Assembly: GCA_963812915.1 (NCBI GenBank)
Contig: CAWEXB010000009.1
Coordinates: 124,001-188,000 of the forward strand
DNA: 64,000 bases
DNA from: JACVRW01 sp963812915
GTDB lineage: Bacteria; Actinomycetota; Thermoleophilia; Solirubrobacterales; Thermoleophilaceae
Reading direction: 5' to 3'
Shown: piece by piece, positions 57,493 through 64,000 of the stretch
Position numbering within the stretch: position 1 is the stretch's first letter
Layout: each line of letters opens with the position of its first letter
Notes under the pieces: generated by a model
Databases searched by the model: none
The model's input: only the letters and a program-made list of their open reading frames with translations
Told to the model about the DNA's origin: nothing
Translations under genes and position numbers: made by a program

Positions 57493-57600
57493 AGCTGGAA
57501 CCGCTCCCCGCAAACCGGGAGACCTCGGCTCGCGTGGCCCCGCCGCGACGTCCTGCGATTTGCGCGCGTAGGCTGCGGCCAGCCACAATAGGAGGAGAGC

Positions 57601-58785
57601 ATGGCCGTTCAAGAGACAAACCCGAAGATCCCGCGCAGCCGAGAGAACGATTACACGCCGGAGGCGGCCGCCGGCCGGCGTGAGTTCCTGCACGAGCGCA
57701 CGGGGGTCGAGCTCGAGCACACCGCCGAGTGCTCGTTCGATCCGGATATCGCACAGGGGAACATCGAGAACTTCATCGGCGTCGCCCAGGTCCCCCTCGG
57801 GGTCGCGGGTCCGGTGCTCGTGAACGGCGAGCACGCGAAGGGCGACTTCTACGTGCCGCTCGCCACGGCCGAGGGAACGCTCGTGGCCAGCTACAACCGC
57901 GGCATGCGTCTGCTGCGCGAAGCCGGCGGCGTAACCACCACGGTGATGGCCGACAAGATGCAGCGCGCGCCGGCGTTCATCTTCGAAAACGCCCGCGAGG
58001 CCAGGGAGTTCGCTCACTGGCTCGACGAGAACTTCGAGCAGATCAAGCAGATGGCCGAGAGCACAACGCGAGCGGGCCGCCTCCTCGACATCGAGAAGTA
58101 CTCGGCCAGCCGGATCCTCTTCTGCAGGTTCAACTACACGACCGGCGACGCCGCGGGCCAGAACCTCACCGGCAAGGCCACCGCCGTCGCGTGCGAGTGG
58201 ATCCGGGCCAACTACCCCAAGCTGGTGCACTACTTCCTCGAGTCGAACTTCGCCACCGACAAGAAGAGCTCGCAGGTGAACATGCTCCGCACGCGGGGGA
58301 AGCGGGTTGTCGCGGAGGCGACGATTCCGGGTCACCTGATCAACGAGATCATGCACGCCGACACCGACCTGCTCTGGCAGGCCCGGCTGGTGTCGAACCT
58401 CGGCGGCTTCATGTCGGGCGCCAACAACAACGGCGCGCATTCCGCCAACGGCATCACCGCGATCTTCATCGCAACCGGGCAGGATGTGGCCAACGTGGCC
58501 GAGTCCTCTGCGGCTTTCAACTACGGCGAGCTACTGCCGAACGGCGACCTCTACTTCTCCGTGACCATCCCCTCGCTGATCGTGGGCAGCTATGGCGGCG
58601 GCACCGGCCTCGCGACCCAGCGGGAATGTCTCGAGCTGATGGGCTGCTACGGCAAGGGCAAGGTCCTGAAGCTCGCCGAGATCATCGCCGCCACGGTGCT
58701 CTGTGGTGAGCTCTCGCTCGGCTCGGCCATCGTGGCGGAGGAGTGGGTCAAGGCCCACGACCTGTTCGGGCGCAACCGTCCCTAG
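57601..58785 (+). CDS. Hydroxymethylglutaryl-CoA reductase
   Basis: The 394-residue enzyme begins at ATG 57601 behind AGGAGGAG. It carries class-type motifs: ENFIGVAQVPLGVAGPVLV, ATAEGTLVASYNRGMRLLRE with catalytic E91, TTGDAAGQNLTGKATAVACE (in place of the usual DAMGMN), the catalytic Lys in NFATDKKSSQVNMLRTRGK, GGGTGLATQRECLELMGCYG, and His386 in KAHDLFGRNRP. It reduces HMG-CoA to mevalonate, the first committed step of the mevalonate pathway. No other pathway gene is near. The variant cofactor motif may alter NADH/NADPH choice. Confidence 0.92.
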   Translation: MAVQETNPKIPRSRENDYTPEAAAGRREFLHERTGVELEHTAECSFDPDIAQGNIENFIGVAQVPLGVAGPVLVNGEHAKGDFYVPLATAEGTLVASYNRGMRLLREAGGVTTTVMADKMQRAPAFIFENAREAREFAHWLDENFEQIKQMAESTTRAGRLLDIEKYSASRILFCRFNYTTGDAAGQNLTGKATAVACEWIRANYPKLVHYFLESNFATDKKSSQVNMLRTRGKRVVAEATIPGHLINEIMHADTDLLWQARLVSNLGGFMSGANNNGAHSANGITAIFIATGQDVANVAESSAAFNYGELLPNGDLYFSVTIPSLIVGSYGGGTGLATQRECLELMGCYGKGKVLKLAEIIAATVLCGELSLGSAIVAEEWVKAHDLFGRNRP

Positions 58786-58877
58786 TGGTCTCTCCGACAA
58801 GTCGTGCTCGTTTGCCGAGCGAAGTCGGATGGCGGTAGCGCGACCGGGAGCAGCGCCGGCGATCTGCGCCGCCGTCT

Positions 58878-61630
<2,753 letters not shown>

Positions 61631-61634
<4 letters not shown>

Positions 61635-62029
61635 TCAGTCCACCAGTCCTGAACCATCTCCAGGTCGCGGTTCTCGTTGCTCGGCGCGCCGAACGCGAGG
61701 ATCTCGGCGCCCTCCGGTCCTCCCTCGAGGGCGCGCATGATCCCGCGTGGTATCCGAACCGCGTCCCACTCGCTCAGCTCGACCACCTCGTCGTCGAGCT
61801 TCAGCCTGGCGCTGCCGCTTACGACCAGGTAGATCTCCTCCTGCTCTTCATGGGTGTGGCCGAAGGGTGCCCGGAACTCGGGCGCGATCCGGAAGTAGCT
61901 GAGCCCCGAGTTCTCGAGCTCGAGCGGAACGCGGGCGAAGCGGGACTCGAGGCCGGGCGAGAGCCCGAACTTCGGCGCCATGTTCTCCACCCGCTTGAGG
62001 TTGACGACTGTATAGGGGGCCTTTGCCAT
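61631..62029 (-). CDS. Cupin-domain protein
   Basis: The 132-residue protein begins MAKAPYTVVNLKRVENMAPK. Its cupin core has APFGHTHEEQEEIYLVVSGS (motif 1 with two His and Glu) and SEWDAVRIPRGIMRALEGGP (motif 2). It probably binds a metal. It is translationally coupled to ppc by a 4-bp overlap; nothing links its function to PEP carboxylase besides that. It is of the quercetinase/mannose-6-phosphate isomerase-like cupin type of unknown substrate. Confidence 0.88.
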
Positions 62030-62171
62030 GGGTGCGGGCGACCTATTGTAAGAACGCGAACTGGTCCCCCGGACGGAGGGAGACGCCTTCCGCTTCGACA
62101 CCTCAGAGCTGGGGACCACCTGGACCGAGATCTGCGCGCACGGCACGGCGGTGCGAGCGAGCCGACCCTAG

Positions 62172-63440
62172 TCAGGCCGAGCTCCCAAGGCCCAGCCGGT
62201 CGGGCCGGCTGGCGATCTCGCGCTCGTCGTGGTCGGGGAAGTTGCGGGCGAGCTGTTCGTCGAGGAGCCGCCGCTCCAGCTCCACCCGGGCGCGCTGCGA
62301 CTCGTCAACGATTTCGAGCAGGTGCTCGTAGACCACCCGGAGGCGGCGCGCCACCTGTATCGAGCTCGCACCGTACTGTCGAATCTCCATCAGACCGAGA
62401 CCCAGATACTGCTCCCAGGTCGGGGCGTGGAGGAGCCCCCGAGGCTCGCCCTCCGGGTCGGCGACGATCGTCGGGCCCGCTCGGCGACGGTGGAGCTCGA
62501 TCAGGATCGTCTCGATGCGGTCGAGCGCCTGCACGGCCGTGGTCGGATCGTTGACGGCCGGCGACAGCGCGCGTATCGCGATGTCGACCAGCATGCGCAG
62601 TCCGAAGGCGGGGTCTTGGTCGACCGTTCGCTGCCGGGCCAGCACCAAGACGCGCCGGGCCAAGGTTCCGTCAGGTTGACGCTCCGCGCCGTGGAGGCGC
62701 AGCGCGAGGGCTCCCGGTGCGATGTAGTGACCCACCATCGGCACGACTTCGACGAAAGCGCTGCTACGACGAGCGAGGCGGACGAGGGCCGCTCGATCGA
62801 CAGCCGCCAGCACGCCCGGCGGGCCGGGATGTGGCAGCTCGACGACGAGCTCGCCTTCCGACGCCGCAGGCGGCAGCTCGCCCGTCCCGGCGCCGATTGG
62901 ATGCACGTCTCGGATCACGTGGTGAGTGCGTCGGAGGATCGTGCGGAAGATGCCCCCGATCTGCGTACTGTCGAGCGCGCGCTGTACGAGTGCAACGAAG
63001 CTCGCGAAGGTCACGAATGAGAGCAGCAACGCCACGCCCACGGTGAACGGCGCTACCTCCGTCCCCAGCCTGTCGGCCTGACGGCCGATCGCGGCCAGCG
63101 CGAACAGCGCATAGCTCGCCGTCGCCGTCGGGAGCGCGATGGCGGCGATGACCACGGGGTCGCGGCGCAGCCGTGCGGCGAGCCGGGGCGAGTACGAAGT
63201 GGTCTCGAGCTGAGCGGTCACCAGGACCGCGGAGAAGACGATGCCGGTGAAGGTGATCATGCCGGCCGCCAGCGCGCCGAGGAGCTGCTCTACCGACGCG
63301 AGGCCGATCGGCAGGGTGGGCCGGTCGCTCAGGCTCTCGTCGAGGAAGGGGAGCGAGATCCCGAGGGCGATGGCGACCAGATTCGCCGCGAGCACCGGGA
63401 ACCACATCGCCGAGGCGAGCCAGACACGGAAGCGGACCAT
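62172..63440 (-). CDS. DUF2254 membrane protein
   Basis: The 422-residue protein has four N-terminal hydrophobic helices (AMWFPVLAANLVAIALGISL, LLGALAAGMITFTGIVFSAV, VVIAAIALPTATASYALFAL and VGVALLLSFVTFASFVALVQ). Its soluble part contains the DUF2254 signature RALSPAVNDPTTAVQALDRI and GGIFRTILRRTHHVIRDVHP. Start Met at 63440 fits the family; the frame goes further to 63530, only 17 bp from the divergent antiporter gene. The role of DUF2254 proteins is not known. Confidence 0.88.
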   Translation of the reverse strand: MVRFRVWLASAMWFPVLAANLVAIALGISLPFLDESLSDRPTLPIGLASVEQLLGALAAGMITFTGIVFSAVLVTAQLETTSYSPRLAARLRRDPVVIAAIALPTATASYALFALAAIGRQADRLGTEVAPFTVGVALLLSFVTFASFVALVQRALDSTQIGGIFRTILRRTHHVIRDVHPIGAGTGELPPAASEGELVVELPHPGPPGVLAAVDRAALVRLARRSSAFVEVVPMVGHYIAPGALALRLHGAERQPDGTLARRVLVLARQRTVDQDPAFGLRMLVDIAIRALSPAVNDPTTAVQALDRIETILIELHRRRAGPTIVADPEGEPRGLLHAPTWEQYLGLGLMEIRQYGASSIQVARRLRVVYEHLLEIVDESQRARVELERRLLDEQLARNFPDHDEREIASRPDRLGLGSSA

Positions 63441-63547
63441 GCGCCCGCGGCGCACCTCGGGACGCACGATCTGCAGTGGCGCCGCACCGCGCACGACGGC
63501 ATCGTCTCCGATGCGCCCGACGGAGCCCATAGGCTGGTGCGGCCGCA

Positions 63548-64000
63548 ATGTTCACGGTCGACACCGAGTCCTTCCTGGTCATCGTGACGGTGGCGGCGCT
63601 CGCCGCCTTCCTGGCCGCGCTCGTGGGCAGTCGCCTGGTCGTACCGGTGGTGGTGATCGAGATCGTGGCCGGGATCGTGGTCGGACCGGAGGTGCTCGAC
63701 CTCGCCGAGTCCGACGAGTTCATCGACTTCTTCTCGAATCTCGGACTCGGAATGCTGTTCTTCTTCGCCGGATACGAGATCGACTTCGAGCGAATCCGCG
63801 GCGCACCGCTCAGGCTCGGGGTGTTGGGCTGGTTCATGTCGCTCGCCCTCGCATACGCGCTCGGCGGCATGCTGGAGCTGAGCGGGCTCGTGCTGTCGCT
63901 GCTCTTCACCGGATCGGCGATGGCGACGACGGCGATCGGCACGCTCATCCCGATCCTGACCGACGCCGGCGAGCTGCGCACGCGCTTCGGCACCTACCTT
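63548..64000 (+). CDS. Cation:proton antiporter (CPA2/KefB-like), N-terminal part (leaves window)
   Basis: The frame starts at ATG 63548 with MFTVDTESFLVIVTVAALAA and continues open to base 64000, about 151 residues. Hydrophobic segments LAALVGSRLVVPVVVIEIVA and GIVVGPEVLDLAESDEFIDF, followed by LGLGMLFFFAGYEIDFERIR, are the typical first helices of CPA2 antiporters (G-x-x-x-GP and F-F-x-A-G-x-E-I-D). The Asp of the ion-binding site lies further on. The first 107 bp upstream also holds the start of the divergent DUF2254 gene. Confidence 0.9.
   Translation, partial: MFTVDTESFLVIVTVAALAAFLAALVGSRLVVPVVVIEIVAGIVVGPEVLDLAESDEFIDFFSNLGLGMLFFFAGYEIDFERIRGAPLRLGVLGWFMSLALAYALGGMLELSGLVLSLLFTGSAMATTAIGTLIPILTDAGELRTRFGTYL

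Overview
The window is a high-GC (about 70%) chromosomal segment whose codons almost always end in G or C. Several genes point to an actinobacterium: a NucS mismatch endonuclease (actinobacteria lack MutS/MutL), an F420-type LLM oxidoreductase, a PEP carboxylase, a DUF2254 protein, a CGNR/ABATE regulator and a propane-type diiron monooxygenase operon. The RTX-tailed secreted hydrolase, the HMG-CoA reductase and the overall gene mix suggest the Thermoleophilia (Solirubrobacterales/Gaiellales). The phylum is fairly safe; the class is an inference.

Layout. (1) 1-861 is the 3' end of typA. (2) 1254-12011 is a complete propane/alkane monooxygenase locus, read right to left: prmA (hydroxylase alpha), prmB (reductase), prmC (hydroxylase beta), prmD (coupling protein), an amidohydrolase, a DUF59 Fe-S assembly protein, a zinc alcohol dehydrogenase, a dedicated GroEL and a glyoxalase-fold (VOC) protein. 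Start and stop codons overlap by 4 bp (ATGA or GTGA) at several joints. A GAF-domain regulator is divergent from prmA. Five of these genes (regulator, prmB, amidohydrolase, DUF59, adh) carry an apparent single-base insertion; prmA, prmC, prmD and groEL are intact. (3) 12-28.5 kb is an accessory block of regulators with visible operators (a TetR with two copies of one palindrome; a CGNR protein with TAACGG repeats), a secreted beta-propeller protein, four alpha/beta hydrolases or epoxide hydrolases, a hydrolase-reductase fusion, a MOSC-flavin reductase-ferredoxin fusion, quinone-reductase-like enzymes, a thioredoxin-reductase-like flavoprotein without its CxxC, and a decayed MFS gene.

(4) 28.5-38.7 kb holds tRNA-Ser(GGA), a zincin-like peptidase, hemolysin III, a fatty acid desaturase, two ArsR-AHSA1 modules with promoter-like elements placed for leaderless starts, an ArsR/MFS efflux pair, SoxR, a PEP mutase/isocitrate lyase-family enzyme and a HAD hydrolase. 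(5) 38.7-44.2 kb holds a secreted GH3 beta-glucosidase divergent from a secreted glucoamylase-like (possibly GH144) hydrolase with calcium-binding repeats. This could be a glucan-degrading pair. (6) 44.3-51.9 kb holds a flavoprotein, an IS110 remnant abutting tRNA-Ser(CGA), tadA, an epimerase, a subtilase, a universal stress protein, a NarL-type response regulator, a 30-residue membrane peptide, PlsC and NucS. (7) 51.8-64 kb holds an LLM oxidoreductase, MsrA, two overlapping Nudix genes (one degenerate), a YceH/DUF480 protein with a long Pro/Ala tail, a second stress protein, an MFS carrier, HMG-CoA reductase, PEP carboxylase coupled to a cupin through a CTGA overlap, DUF2254, and the start of a CPA2-type antiporter that leaves the window.

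The best-supported working unit is the monooxygenase locus. A short-chain alkane (or acetone/phenol-type substrate) would be hydroxylated by PrmABCD and the alcohol oxidised by Adh. GroEL would fold the hydroxylase, DUF59 would assist metal or Fe-S maturation, and the GAF protein would sense the substrate. No CRISPR array, prophage or complete insertion sequence was found. All assignments come from reading the sequence; no database search was possible.
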